The position numbers were made by a program, and so were the translations under genes. DNA of 64,000 nt from Magnetococcales bacterium. GTDB lineage: Bacteria; Pseudomonadota; Magnetococcia; Magnetococcales; JADFYX01. Below, piece by piece: positions 54,912-64,000 of the stretch; the first letter of the stretch is position 1; every line of letters begins with the position of its first letter. A model generated the notes under the pieces. It saw only the letters and a list, made by a program, of their open reading frames with translations. It did no database searches and had not been told where the DNA came from. The stretch covers positions 1 to 64,000 of the forward strand of contig PEAM01000011.1 of NCBI GenBank assembly GCA_002753565.1. Direction: 5' to 3'.

Positions 54912-55985
54912 TTGACAGCATTTTTTGCCAATACCCTGGACTTTTTTCTGGATGCAGCCCCCTGGTTGGTTCTGGGGTTGGTGACGGCTGGGTTGATTAA
55001 AGCCTGGGTGCCGGATGATCTGATCATGCGCTGGATGGGGGGGCGGGGGTATGGCGCGGTTGTACGAGCGGCCTTTGTTGGTGCACCGCTGCCACTATGC
55101 TCCTGTGGGGTTTTACCTGTGGCGTTGGGTCTGCGTCGAAATGGTGCCTCAAAAGGGGCCACTGTCTCTTTTCTTATTGCGACACCAGAGACCGGTGTCG
55201 ACTCGATTGCGGTCTCTCATGCCTTGTTGGGACCCTTTATGGCCATCGCCCGACCGATAGCGGCTGTATCCAGTGCCATTTTGGCCGGTCTGTTGGTGGG
55301 TAAAACAGAAGAGCCTCAAGCCGCTTCGGCACTCGAAAAGGGTTCTGCCTGCGAAAGTGGCAGCTGTTGCCCCTCAAAGGCTGAGCCGGCTGTTGAGAAG
55401 GTCCCCTTCCTGAAAAAAGGGCTGGATGGGCTGCACTACGCCTTTACCAATATTTTAGACGACATGTCCCTGTGGCTGTTGGTGGGTTTGATCGCCGCTG
55501 GCGGGGTTGCTACCCTCTTTCCGCCCCACTATCTGGCTCAATGGGGGGGTGGTCTGGCAGCCATGTTGGTGATGCTGTTGGTGGTGACCCTCATGTATAT
55601 CTGTGCAACCGCGTCCACACCGGTTGCCGCCGCTTTTCTTCATGTTGGTGTCTCTCCTGGCGCGGTGATGGTCTTTTTGTTGGCCGGACCAGCCACCAAT
55701 GCGGCTACCTTGATGGTGGTTAAAAAAGAGCTGGGCAAGCGAGCAACCCTGGCCTATCTGGCGGGTATTTCCATCGGTAGTCTGGGGGCGGGTCTGCTGG
55801 TGGACTATCTTTTGGTGACCTTGGGGTGGACGTTGATCAACACCTCGCAATACAGCGAAGAGATTCTGCCGGCCTGGTTGGCCTGGGGTTCTCTGTTACT
55901 TTTGGTTGCATTTTCCATCCCTTCCCTGCGAAACCAGATTTTTCAGTTGGGCAGACCGGGTAAAGTATCCGCCTGTCGTGCCTGA
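54912..55985 (+). CDS. SO_0444/ArsP-type membrane permease
   Basis: This 357-residue inner-membrane protein has about eight to ten transmembrane helices in two related halves (APWLVLGLVTAGL, APLPLCSCGVLP, LIATPETGVDSI; second half MYICATASTPVAAA, GPATNAATL). A central loop holds a Cys cluster (CESGSCCPSK). The pattern fits the SO_0444 family of putative Cu/Zn efflux permeases, related to ArsP organoarsenical exporters. The TTG start follows GGAG at eight bases. The substrate is unproven; control by a Fur-like site would suggest Fe, Mn or Zn homeostasis. Confidence 0.88.
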   Translation: MTAFFANTLDFFLDAAPWLVLGLVTAGLIKAWVPDDLIMRWMGGRGYGAVVRAAFVGAPLPLCSCGVLPVALGLRRNGASKGATVSFLIATPETGVDSIAVSHALLGPFMAIARPIAAVSSAILAGLLVGKTEEPQAASALEKGSACESGSCCPSKAEPAVEKVPFLKKGLDGLHYAFTNILDDMSLWLLVGLIAAGGVATLFPPHYLAQWGGGLAAMLVMLLVVTLMYICATASTPVAAAFLHVGVSPGAVMVFLLAGPATNAATLMVVKKELGKRATLAYLAGISIGSLGAGLLVDYLLVTLGWTLINTSQYSEEILPAWLAWGSLLLLVAFSIPSLRNQIFQLGRPGKVSACRA

Positions 55986-56383
55986 TGATGGGTTGGATGA
56001 CGCGGCTAGCCGGATGGTGAAACGCTCTGTACCCTCCTTTCCTTCATAGGGTTTGATGGCGGCTATTATAAAGGAATCTCCTGCCCTTATAGGGGGCCAG
56101 GGAGAGCCTGTCCCTCTTTCGTTCACCCCTCTCTCCCCCCTGTTCTCTTTTATTTCCGGCAGACAATAGCTGTCAACGCCAATAGAGTCATTCTGTCGGA
56201 TAGCTGAGAGTCGGAGTTTGTCACGATAAAATACAATTTGTTTGTACCTGAAAGAGGGATAACTGAGGTATTATGACAGTGTGTTGTTTCAGGGTGTGTT
56301 GCTCCTTTATGGGTGTCAATACTCTCTGGGTTTCTGTTAGTGTGGCTTTTAGGTTGGTTGATAGGAATTTGGGAGATGTCGTT
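55986..56383. other. Gene-free spacer
   Basis: About 400 bases before the CHAT-protein start. No protein family is found; frames on both strands are short or antisense. It is pyrimidine-rich around 56090-56160. The promoter of the CHAT gene should lie here, but no clear site is identified. Confidence 0.4.
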
Positions 56384-59300
56384 ATGAATGATTGTATGAT
56401 CCCTTCCAAGAGAGCGGGGTTTCTCTTTACCGTGGCTCTTTTATATATGCTGTCTGGCCTGCTTCCCGGTATTGGGGGGGTGGCTGCTGCCAAAGCCAAA
56501 AAAGCCCCTGACCCCCAGGCGGCTATCGAGGCCAAATTAGCTAACGAGGCTATGACAAATAACGACTTGGGCCGTGCCTTGGACCATTTTATCAAGGCGC
56601 ACCAGTTGGACCCCACCGCCCAAAATTATCTTCACTCTGCGGCAGTGCTCAGTAAAAATCTGCAAAAAAATGAGCAGGCCCTCCGTTTTTTTCTCAAGGC
56701 AGTTCCTCTGGCAGGTAAGGCCAAAAACCGAGAGGATATCGCTTTTTACAATAAAGAGATTGCTGCTCTAAGAAGCGTCAACCCTCCTTGGGTCAACGAG
56801 CAAATGGCCCAGGCTGCGCCGGTACCCCCTAAAAAACGCCGGGCGGCAGGCATGTGGTCACGTATGCAACAAGGGGCTGGTCAGGCGGTGGCTAAAGGGG
56901 ATATTGAGGGGGCCATCAAGCTCTCCAAACGGGCCTTGCAGACCGCTGAAGATAACTTTGGCGACGACCACTATGTGGTGATGGTCAGTCTAAGAGAGCT
57001 GGCTGTGCTTCAGTTCCAGGCCGGTAAGGGGGAGGAGGCGTTGGCAGGTTTGGATAAGGCGGCGGCATTGGGAGAAAGAATTCTCAGCCCCAATCACCCT
57101 GAAGTTCTGACCGTACTCTCCCTGAAGGCCGACCTGCTGGATGCTCTTTCCCAACGCAACAAGGCTAGAGATGTGCGGCAGGTGGCTTATGACCGCTTTA
57201 GGGGTGAGGGGGGGCTGGGCCCCAACCATTTAAAAAGTATGCAGGCCGGAATAGCTTTGGGACGAAGCTTTCTCAATCTCAGCCAAGAGGATAAGGCACA
57301 GCCCCTGTTAACCGGATTGTGTCACCATGTTAAAAAAACCTTGGGGGTCTACGCAAAAGATCTGGCAGAGTGTCTCTCTTTGATGGCCACGGTTCAAGAG
57401 CGCAAAGGTAACCTGGAGATTGGCGTCATCACCTTTAAGCGGATTGAGAAAATCCAGACCCTGGCCCTGGAGAAAAACGCACCGGCCCTGCTCAGCACCA
57501 AAGTGGAGCGGGCTGAAGTGGTGCGTCGTCTCGGTCACTACGATGAGGCACAGAAAATTATTGAAGAGGTGTTGGCCTCTGGACTGGATGCAGAAGATCG
57601 GGTCATGGTGGATGCCAAAGAGCGTCTGGTCAGGGTGTTGGAAGACCTGGGCGAGTTTGACAGAGCCGAGAAGCTGACCCGTGAAGTGTTGGCCTATGAG
57701 GAGAAAAACCTACCTGAAGGCCACCCCAATATTCTCTCTGCCCAAGATAAACTGGCGGGAATTCTACGCCATAAAGGTCAGTTGACCGAGGCAGAAGCGC
57801 TATACAAGTCGGCCTTGGAGGGGTTTAGAAAAGTTTTGGGGGATGAAAATCAGGCTACCTTGAACGTCATGAACAACTTGGGCTTGACTCTGGAGAATGC
57901 CGGTTTGTATGACGAGGCGGAGCCTCTGCTGCGCTTGACGGTTGGATTCTCCCGAAAAAAACTCGGTGACAACCACCCCACCACTCTGGCCTTCATGAAT
58001 AATCTGGCCCTTCTCTACGAAAGCCAAGGTGTTTTTGACAAGGCGGAGCCGCTCTATAAACAGGGTATCGAGAGTGCCTCGGACTCTCTGGGAGAAGAGC
58101 ATCCGGATGTGATCGCGTTTATCAACAATCTGGCCTACCTTGCTCTCTTGCAACAAGACTATGAAAAAGCCTCTCCTCTTTTCGAAAAGGTGCTGGATGT
58201 CTGGCAGAAATCCTTGGGAGAGGGGCATCAGAAAACCTTGAAGGGAATGAACAATCTGGCGCGCGTTCGTCATCATCAAGGCAAGTTTGAGGAGGCGGAA
58301 AAGCTGTTTGTCAAGGCTCTGGATCTGCGAAAAAAAGCCTTGGGCGACAAGCATATGGATGTGTTGCGTTCCATGCACGACCTGGGTGCCCTCTATCGTG
58401 AGATGAAGCGCTATGATGAGGCAGAAAAGCTGTTGAGAGAGACATTGAAACTTGATGATGAGGTGCTGGGTGAGCAGCACCCCTACACCTTTGAGACGGT
58501 CAACACCCTGGCGGGGCTGTTAGAAGATAAAGAGGACATGGCGGGGGCCTATGCTGTTCGGAAAATGGGCTTTGAACGTCGGACCGAGTTTTTAAATCGG
58601 ATGCTCTGGGCAACGGGTGATAATGCTCGGGAGGGGTATGTGCGTCTGCATCGGCCTGAGTTGGTCGACTATCTGGCCCTTTTATCTCGGATGGATGATT
58701 CCGCCGATGGAGGAAAGCAGGTTCTTGAGGTGGGCTTGCAGAGAAAAGGTCTGATGCTCAAGATTACCTCGGAAATCCGCCAAATTGCCAAATTGGCCCA
58801 AGACCCAGAGCTGGATGCTTTGGGTCAGGAGTTGACCCGTACCCGAAAAAAATTGGCAGCCTTAACGCTCTCCGGTCCCACGGACGAGACCAAGAGAAAC
58901 CACCTGGAAACTCTCCATGATCTGGAAAATCAGGTGGATATGCTCCAGTTGAGATTGGGTGATGCCAGTAAGCGTTTTCGCCGTTCAGTCAGCAAGCTGA
59001 CAGCTGACGACCTGCTCAGATATCTTCCTGAAGAGGCGGCGTTGGTGGATTATCTGGTTTTCAAGGATGGCAAGCAGAGCCGTCTGTTGGCGGCTGTTGT
59101 GACGCTGGAGGAGGGCGAGCCTCAATATAGTTTGGTCAACTTTGACGCCAGCATGAAAAAGATCCACACCGCTATTCGAGAGTATCGGACCATCATTCAA
59201 GATGAGGATGCGGATGAGGATGAGCTGCTCGAAGTGGGTATGATGGTTTATGATATGGTTTGGAGCCCCTTGAAAGAGGCTCTGGACGGGCGTACCAAGG

Positions 59301-60259
59301 TCTATCTTGTTCCTGATGGCATGTTGAATATTCTTCCCTTCAATGCTTTGGTCGATGACGAGGGAGCCTATCTGGCCAAAAGCCTTGATCTGCACATTCT
59401 CACCTCCAGCCGGGATCTCATCCCCTTTGAAACACCTAAAGCCGCAGGTGGCCTGATCATTATGGCCGGACCAGACTATGATACCGATTCGGTGGGGGAT
59501 CGTGCTGCCATTACCCAGATCCAAGGTAAGCGGGCGGCATCGGTATCCCAGGGAATGCGCTCTTTTTCCGGTATGCGGGGGTTGAAGTTTGATCCACTGC
59601 CCGGTGCCGAGAAAGAGGGGCGGATCATTATGGATCAGGTGGGCAACCTGGAAAATAAAAATAAGATATATATCAAATTGGATGCCCAGGAGGAGGTGGT
59701 TCAATCCATTAGCGAACCACCAGAAGTGCTGCATATCGCCACCCACGGTTTTTTCCTCAAGCCGGATGACAGTCTGCGTAAACGGCTGTTAAAACTCTCC
59801 CGTGGTTCTTCTCTGCAGATGCCCCCTCCAGGAGACAATCCACTGCTGCGTTCAGGGTTGGCTTTTGCGGGAATCAATGGTAATGCGCAGTTTTTGGGTG
59901 AGATCGATACCAACAACGATGGGGTCTTGACTGCCCTGGAGGTGTTGGCTCTGGATCTTGCCGGCACACAGCTTACCGTTCTTTCGGCCTGTGAAACCGG
60001 TTTGGGTGAAATCCATGAAGGGGAGGGGGTCTACGGACTGCGTCGTGCCTTCCAGGAGGCCGGTTCCGAAGCGGTGATTGCCTCTTTGTGGGAGGTGAGC
60101 GATGCCGGAACCCAAGCGCTGATGGTTGGGCTTTATCGCCGCTTGAATGAAGGGATGAGCCCCCACCAGGCACTCCGAGAGGCCCGTCACGAGATGATGA
60201 ACTCCGGTGAATGGAACTATCCCTACATCTGGTCCGCCTTTATGCTGGTTGGCAAATAA
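56384..60259 (+). CDS. Secreted TPR-CHAT protein
   Basis: This protein of about 1291 residues has an N-terminal signal peptide (MNDCMIPSKRAGFLF start, cleavage near VAAAKA), an array of TPR units of kinesin-light-chain type (about 50-760; repeated NNLAxLY, AEPLYK and LGExHPxTL patterns) and a C-terminal CHAT domain (about 970-1290). CHAT is a caspase-like peptidase fold with likely catalytic His1121 (IATHGFF) and Cys1203 (LSACETGLG). A DTNNDGVLTALE loop near 1175, resembling an EF-hand, is common in this family. GGGAG before the ATG supports the start. It probably acts in the periplasm; the substrate is unknown. A terminator separates it from the type I secretion genes. Confidence 0.9.
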   Translation: MNDCMIPSKRAGFLFTVALLYMLSGLLPGIGGVAAAKAKKAPDPQAAIEAKLANEAMTNNDLGRALDHFIKAHQLDPTAQNYLHSAAVLSKNLQKNEQALRFFLKAVPLAGKAKNREDIAFYNKEIAALRSVNPPWVNEQMAQAAPVPPKKRRAAGMWSRMQQGAGQAVAKGDIEGAIKLSKRALQTAEDNFGDDHYVVMVSLRELAVLQFQAGKGEEALAGLDKAAALGERILSPNHPEVLTVLSLKADLLDALSQRNKARDVRQVAYDRFRGEGGLGPNHLKSMQAGIALGRSFLNLSQEDKAQPLLTGLCHHVKKTLGVYAKDLAECLSLMATVQERKGNLEIGVITFKRIEKIQTLALEKNAPALLSTKVERAEVVRRLGHYDEAQKIIEEVLASGLDAEDRVMVDAKERLVRVLEDLGEFDRAEKLTREVLAYEEKNLPEGHPNILSAQDKLAGILRHKGQLTEAEALYKSALEGFRKVLGDENQATLNVMNNLGLTLENAGLYDEAEPLLRLTVGFSRKKLGDNHPTTLAFMNNLALLYESQGVFDKAEPLYKQGIESASDSLGEEHPDVIAFINNLAYLALLQQDYEKASPLFEKVLDVWQKSLGEGHQKTLKGMNNLARVRHHQGKFEEAEKLFVKALDLRKKALGDKHMDVLRSMHDLGALYREMKRYDEAEKLLRETLKLDDEVLGEQHPYTFETVNTLAGLLEDKEDMAGAYAVRKMGFERRTEFLNRMLWATGDNAREGYVRLHRPELVDYLALLSRMDDSADGGKQVLEVGLQRKGLMLKITSEIRQIAKLAQDPELDALGQELTRTRKKLAALTLSGPTDETKRNHLETLHDLENQVDMLQLRLGDASKRFRRSVSKLTADDLLRYLPEEAALVDYLVFKDGKQSRLLAAVVTLEEGEPQYSLVNFDASMKKIHTAIREYRTIIQDEDADEDELLEVGMMVYDMVWSPLKEALDGRTKVYLVPDGMLNILPFNALVDDEGAYLAKSLDLHILTSSRDLIPFETPKAAGGLIIMAGPDYDTDSVGDRAAITQIQGKRAASVSQGMRSFSGMRGLKFDPLPGAEKEGRIIMDQVGNLENKNKIYIKLDAQEEVVQSISEPPEVLHIATHGFFLKPDDSLRKRLLKLSRGSSLQMPPPGDNPLLRSGLAFAGINGNAQFLGEIDTNNDGVLTALEVLALDLAGTQLTVLSACETGLGEIHEGEGVYGLRRAFQEAGSEAVIASLWEVSDAGTQALMVGLYRRLNEGMSPHQALREARHEMMNSGEWNYPYIWSAFMLVGK

Positions 60260-60283
60260 GCACTCTTTTGCACCTCTCTTTTT

Positions 60284-60326
60284 AAGACCGGACAGGCAGA
60301 AAACAGCTGTCCGGTCTTGTTTTTTT
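60284..60326 (+). terminator. Intrinsic terminator after the CHAT gene
   Basis: AAGACCGGACAG and CTGTCCGGTCTT form a perfect 12-bp stem around an 11-base loop, followed by GTTTTTTTT. It is a strong Rho-independent terminator between the CHAT gene and the secretion operon. Confidence 0.92.
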
Positions 60327-60415
60327 GCAAAAAAAAGTAGATACTGCGGAATTATCTACTTTTTTCTTGAAAGAGATATTGTTTGGTGACGTTACTATCA
60401 AGAGAGTGTTCGTTT

Positions 60416-61834
60416 ATGAAGAAATCATTGAATAATAAATTGTTGGCGGTTATTTCTGCGGTCGTTGTTTTTTCTCCTTTTTCGGGCGCATCGGCAGAAA
60501 CCTTGCAAGAGGCGGTCCTTAAGGTGCTGGGTAGTCACGATCGAATCCAAGCTGCCAAGGCCGATTTCGCCGCTTTTGAGACACGCGTCCATGAGGCTTT
60601 TGCCAATAATTGGACCCCTCAGTTTGAGCTAACTACCCATGTAGGAGCTGAAGCCCAATCCAGCCAAGCCAGTGGGGCCAACTCGGAGCTGTACTCTCGG
60701 GAGTTGGATCTGAAACTAACCCAGCGGTTGTGGGACTGGGGGCAGGGTACAGCACTTGTTCAAGCGGCTGAGCAGACAAAAAAGCAATATGAAGCCGGTC
60801 TGATTGATGCTACCCAGGTGTTGACTTTGGATGCGGTGGTATCCTATATCAACCTGAAACGAACCGAAAAGATGGTGCAGTACGCCAAAGACTCCATTGT
60901 CAACATCAAGCGTCAGGGTAAGGTGGAAGATGCCCGTGTTGCCTTGGGCAAAGGGTACTCCTCTGATGTTCTGCAGGTTAAGGCACAGCTGGCTGGTGCC
61001 GAAACCCGACTGGCCGACTCCAGAGGGGCACTGCTTCAGGCAAGAAACCATATCCGAACCGTCTTTATGCGGGACCCAAACGAGATAAGCAAACTCAAAC
61101 CTTCACAACCTCTGTTTAAAATTCTCCCCAAAACACTGGATGAGGTGGTTGCCTATACCCACGCCTCCAATCTATCCGCCAAGCAGTTGGCCTATACGGC
61201 AAACATGATGAGCAAACAGGCCGACAGCACCCGAATTGCGACGTTTTATCCCGTGATCAACGCCATTTTGGAGCACAAGCTTAAAGAGGGTGTGGGTGGG
61301 GTTGATGAGTTTGAAAGAGAGACGTTTGCCAAGGTAGAGGTAACCTTCCCCTTCAACCTGGGTCTGAGCGGTTTTGATGCCATCGAAGCCGCCAACAAAG
61401 ATGCCGAAGCGGCCCGTTTGCGTTATCAGGACAACCTGCTGCAGGTTACCGAATTGGCTCGTACGGCCTGGGACAATCTGGCCACGGTCAGAGTCAAGGC
61501 CAAACTGTTGGCTGAGCAGGCTGATCTGGCTGAAAAATTTCTGGAGCTGGCCCGTGAAGAGCGCAAACTCGATAAACGAACCCTGTTGGATGTTCTCAAC
61601 GGTGAAACAGCCCTGATCAACTCTCGCAGTGATGCCGCCTCGGCCAAAGCCGATGTGCAGATCGCCTTTTATACCCTGATTCAAACCATGGGCGCCCTCT
61701 CCCCCGAGCTATTGGCGGAGGATGCCCACAAAAGAGACCTGAAACTGCCGGCTCTGGTGGCTACACAGCTCGACAGTACCCAGGAACCATTGATTAGCAA
61801 GAGTGAGGTGGTTGATCTTTTCAACCATCAGTAG
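60416..61834 (+). CDS. TolC-family outer-membrane channel protein
   Basis: This protein of about 472 residues has a Sec signal peptide (MKKSLNNKLLAVISAVVV, cleavage after GASA) and two long helical repeats with TolC hallmarks (LTQRLWDWGQGTALVQAAE, GKGYSSDVLQVKAQLAGAET, TFPFNLGLSGFDAIEAANK, RTLLDVLNGETALINSR). It should trimerise as the outer-membrane duct of a type I secretion system. The ATG at 60416 is chosen for the signal peptide; a TTG 11 codons upstream is open. It is followed 28 bases later by the ABC gene. Confidence 0.92.
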   Translation: MKKSLNNKLLAVISAVVVFSPFSGASAETLQEAVLKVLGSHDRIQAAKADFAAFETRVHEAFANNWTPQFELTTHVGAEAQSSQASGANSELYSRELDLKLTQRLWDWGQGTALVQAAEQTKKQYEAGLIDATQVLTLDAVVSYINLKRTEKMVQYAKDSIVNIKRQGKVEDARVALGKGYSSDVLQVKAQLAGAETRLADSRGALLQARNHIRTVFMRDPNEISKLKPSQPLFKILPKTLDEVVAYTHASNLSAKQLAYTANMMSKQADSTRIATFYPVINAILEHKLKEGVGGVDEFERETFAKVEVTFPFNLGLSGFDAIEAANKDAEAARLRYQDNLLQVTELARTAWDNLATVRVKAKLLAEQADLAEKFLELAREERKLDKRTLLDVLNGETALINSRSDAASAKADVQIAFYTLIQTMGALSPELLAEDAHKRDLKLPALVATQLDSTQEPLISKSEVVDLFNHQ

Positions 61835-61862
61835 CCATGCGGGCCTCTGTGGGGTTTAAGGC

Positions 61863-63539
61863 GTGTTAGCACTTCTTCGACAGCTCATTAATAGACCGCT
61901 TTTTGCTTTTGAACTTCTGACCATCTCTTTTTTTGTCAACCTGCTGGGCTTGGCCTCCTCGATCTATGTCATCCAGGTGCTTAATCGTTATGTCTCTCAT
62001 GGTATCGATGCGACCCTCATTACCTTGACCTCCGGGGTTCTTCTGGCGGTTATTCTTGAGTTTTTTTTTCGTCAACTTCGATCCAAGCTGGCCCAGGGGG
62101 TTACGGTACCTCCTGCTTATAATCTGCTCCTGATGGTTTTTGCCCAGATTGTTTCGGTGCGCTCCTCTCTGTTGGATCGGCTCAGTTCTGGGCAGCGACG
62201 AGAGATTGTCTCTTCACCGGGTGTTGTTGCTCGGGTCTATGGTCCCAGCACCCTGGCAACCTGTTTGGACCTACCCTTTGCCCTGATGTTTGTCGGAGCT
62301 CTTTTTTTGCTGCAGGCCGAGGTGGCCTGGGTCGCATCGGTCTTTATTCTAGCGGCCTTTCTTGTTTCGGCTGTCAGCTATATTCCCCTTAAAAAACCTC
62401 AAAAAATCCAGGCACAAGCCTCCAGTGAGGCTGGTGCCATGGCTTTTTCCAGTATGCGACGCCCCGATACATCCCGCGCATTCAACGCCCAGAACCTTCT
62501 TCGCGGTCGATGGAAAAGGCAGCAGACCCAAGTGATGGATGCCGGTCGACTGCTGGAGGGGCGTCGGGTTTTTTTTCAATCGTTGACCAAAACCATCGCT
62601 TCTCTTATGAGCATTGCGGTTATTGGTGTTGGGGCCAAGTTGACCGTGGCTGGAGAGATGGATATGGGGCTGATGATTGGTGCCAATATTCTTGCCGCCC
62701 GTGCCATTGCCCCCATCCTGGCTTTTGCCCAACTCAGGCCTGCACTTTCTGAAGCTGAGCGGGCGATGGAGCTACTTAAAGGTTTTTCCAAGTTGGCAGT
62801 CGAACGACCGGGGGGGCGAGAGCTTGCCAATCTGGATGGTGGGTTGGCGTTTAATGACCTGGCTTTTGCCCATCGAGGTGAGACCCATGTACTTTTTGAG
62901 TCCCTCTCTTTTACTTTGCAGGGGGGGCAGTCTCTCTTGGTTGTCGGGGGGAATGGGGTGGGAAAGACCACCCTCTCCCGTCTTTTGATGGGGTTGTTGG
63001 AGCCTTCCCGGGGTCAGATTTTGCTCAATGGGGTTAATATGGATCAGGTCAGCCTCTCCTGGTGGCGTAAACAGGTGGCCTACCTTCCCCAAGAACCGGA
63101 ATTTTTTGATGGCACCATTCGAGAAAACCTGTTGAGCCTGAACCCACACATAACCGAAGAGCAGCTAGCGGTGGTGACGGCGGAAGCCGGTCTCACCCAC
63201 TTTTTACATAACCACCCCAAAGGGTTGGATGCCCCCATCTTGAATGATGGGACCAATCTGGCGGCGGGGGTGAGAAAACGGCTGGCTTTGGCTCGGGCGC
63301 TGACATCGGATAAACGCATTGCAATTTTTGATGAACCGATGGAAGGGATGGATGGCCAGGGCCGTTCCGCTGTCTCGAAAGTGCTGGGGGCCTTTATCAA
63401 CAATGGACGCAGTGTGGTTGTTTTTTCTCATGATATAAGCTTGGTCAGCGGGGCCGATATGGTTCTGGATCTCGATAGCAAGCCGGTCCCCACGTTAACC
63501 TATCGAACGGCAAAACCCTCTGGGGTTGCATCTCCATGA
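61863..63539 (+). CDS. Type I secretion ABC ATPase-permease
   Basis: This 558-residue protein has an N-terminal membrane domain (about 15-300, six helices, no peptidase C39 domain) and an ATPase domain with Walker A near 362 (GGNGVGKTT), Q-loop PQEPEFFDGTIRENL and Walker B near 490 (AIFDEPMEGMD). The ABC signature, usually LSGGQ, reads LAAGVRKRLALARAL (about 466), an unusual form that may alter ATP-driven dimerisation. It starts at GTG and overlaps the membrane fusion gene by ATGA. The length fits PrtD-like exporters of RTX or haem-binding substrates. It could export the RTX protein of 1-1455 or an unseen one. Confidence 0.9.
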   Translation: MLALLRQLINRPLFAFELLTISFFVNLLGLASSIYVIQVLNRYVSHGIDATLITLTSGVLLAVILEFFFRQLRSKLAQGVTVPPAYNLLLMVFAQIVSVRSSLLDRLSSGQRREIVSSPGVVARVYGPSTLATCLDLPFALMFVGALFLLQAEVAWVASVFILAAFLVSAVSYIPLKKPQKIQAQASSEAGAMAFSSMRRPDTSRAFNAQNLLRGRWKRQQTQVMDAGRLLEGRRVFFQSLTKTIASLMSIAVIGVGAKLTVAGEMDMGLMIGANILAARAIAPILAFAQLRPALSEAERAMELLKGFSKLAVERPGGRELANLDGGLAFNDLAFAHRGETHVLFESLSFTLQGGQSLLVVGGNGVGKTTLSRLLMGLLEPSRGQILLNGVNMDQVSLSWWRKQVAYLPQEPEFFDGTIRENLLSLNPHITEEQLAVVTAEAGLTHFLHNHPKGLDAPILNDGTNLAAGVRKRLALARALTSDKRIAIFDEPMEGMDGQGRSAVSKVLGAFINNGRSVVVFSHDISLVSGADMVLDLDSKPVPTLTYRTAKPSGVASP

Positions 63540-64000
63540 ATGGCCCCATCGCCCAGTGGGTTGATGAGCCGATTGATGATGGTGTGGGTCTGGGCCACCA
63601 TTTAATGGCGCTGCTCTTTCTGCTCTCTGGGATTGGGATGGGCTGGTGGGGCTATTGGGGAACATTGGATGTGGTCAGCTTGACCCAGGGAGAGGTGATT
63701 CCTTCCAGTCAGGTGAAGCAGATTCAACATCTGGAGGGGGGGATTGTTCGACAAATTTTGGTTAAGGAGGGGGATCTTGTCACCAAAGGGCAGCCTTTGG
63801 TCGAGTTGGAAAGTGTTTCGAGCGGCGCAGATCTGGGAGAGATTCAGGCACGATCTGTTACCCTTCGGCTGGAGCTTGCGCTTCAAGAGGCCGAAGCGTC
63901 GGGCAAGAGTGTACCGGAGTTTGATGCGGATTTAATCAAAAAATATCCCCAGAAAATTAAACGTACCTTGAGCTATTTTCAGAGCCGACTGAAACGGCAC
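63536..64000 (+). CDS. HlyD-family membrane fusion protein (3' truncated)
   Basis: The window holds the first 155 residues. They comprise a cytoplasmic start, one transmembrane helix (about 25-45; MALLFLLSGIGMGWWGYW), and the N-terminal half of the lipoyl/barrel-sandwich domain (GEVIPSSQVKQIQHLEGGIV, LVKEGDLVTKGQPLVELE). A helical hairpin then begins and is cut by the window end. It bridges the ABC transporter and the TolC-like channel. Overlap with the ABC gene by ATGA shows coupling. Confidence 0.93.
   Translation, partial: MNGPIAQWVDEPIDDGVGLGHHLMALLFLLSGIGMGWWGYWGTLDVVSLTQGEVIPSSQVKQIQHLEGGIVRQILVKEGDLVTKGQPLVELESVSSGADLGEIQARSVTLRLELALQEAEASGKSVPEFDADLIKKYPQKIKRTLSYFQSRLKRH

Overview
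The window comes from a Gram-negative, motile, probably magnetotactic bacterium; a Magnetococcales-like proteobacterium is my best inference. The strongest clue is a block at 24933-29600 with homologues of magnetosome membrane proteins: a MamF/MmsF-type three-helix protein, a MamD-like protein with repeated modules and a Leu-Gly (LG) tail, an Mms6-like LG-repeat protein, and an LG-repeat protein fused to a PilZ domain. No 16S rRNA or other marker is present, so the taxonomic placement rests on these families and on the very dense signal-transduction content. I count about 22 receiver domains and nine histidine kinases including CheA. No insertion sequence, phage gene or CRISPR array was seen.

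Layout. 1-1455: 3' end of a secreted RTX protein with Gly-Ser-Lys repeats, followed by an intrinsic terminator. 1787-8291 (minus): two histidine kinases with NMT1/SsuA-type solute-binding sensor domains and their response regulators. 8349-9599: membrane-anchored SGNH hydrolase. 10174-24895 (plus): a tightly packed Wsp-like chemosensory operon (CheW, CheR-TPR, CheW, MCP, CheA-REC, CheB, hybrid kinase, REC-GGDEF, REC-kinase, REC-PP2C). 24933-29600 (mostly minus): the magnetosome block, convergent with the Wsp-like operon. 29901-38892 (plus): an HTH-REC regulator, a Tat-exported solute-binding protein and two large hybrid kinases. 38907-43619: YjdM and an MHYT-PAS hybrid kinase. 43745-45054: a decayed zinc alcohol dehydrogenase, a perfect inverted repeat and a beta-hydroxyacid dehydrogenase. 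45196-48512 (minus): tRNA-Leu(CAG) and a housekeeping operon (YqgE/AlgH, Mpl, AmpD, NifU-like, DUF6489). 48715-54751 (plus): a small protein, an HDOD protein, a hybrid kinase and a REC-nucleotide cyclase. 54912-55985: SO_0444/ArsP-type permease behind a Fur-box-like site. 56384-60259: secreted TPR-CHAT protein. 60416-64000: type I secretion genes (TolC-like, ABC ATPase-permease, and a membrane fusion protein cut by the window end).

How the parts may work together. The Wsp-like pathway should use CheA and REC-GGDEF to set c-di-GMP. The protein carrying the clearest c-di-GMP receptor motif in the window is a magnetosome-type LG protein about 6 kb away. This suggests, as inference, a chemosensory/c-di-GMP input into magnetosome formation or positioning. 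The other hybrid kinases, the REC-cyclase (with a possible PilZ-like tail) and the HDOD protein make this an unusually dense signalling region around the biomineralisation genes. The secreted RTX and CHAT proteins and the type I exporter point to a surface-adhesion or matrix function.
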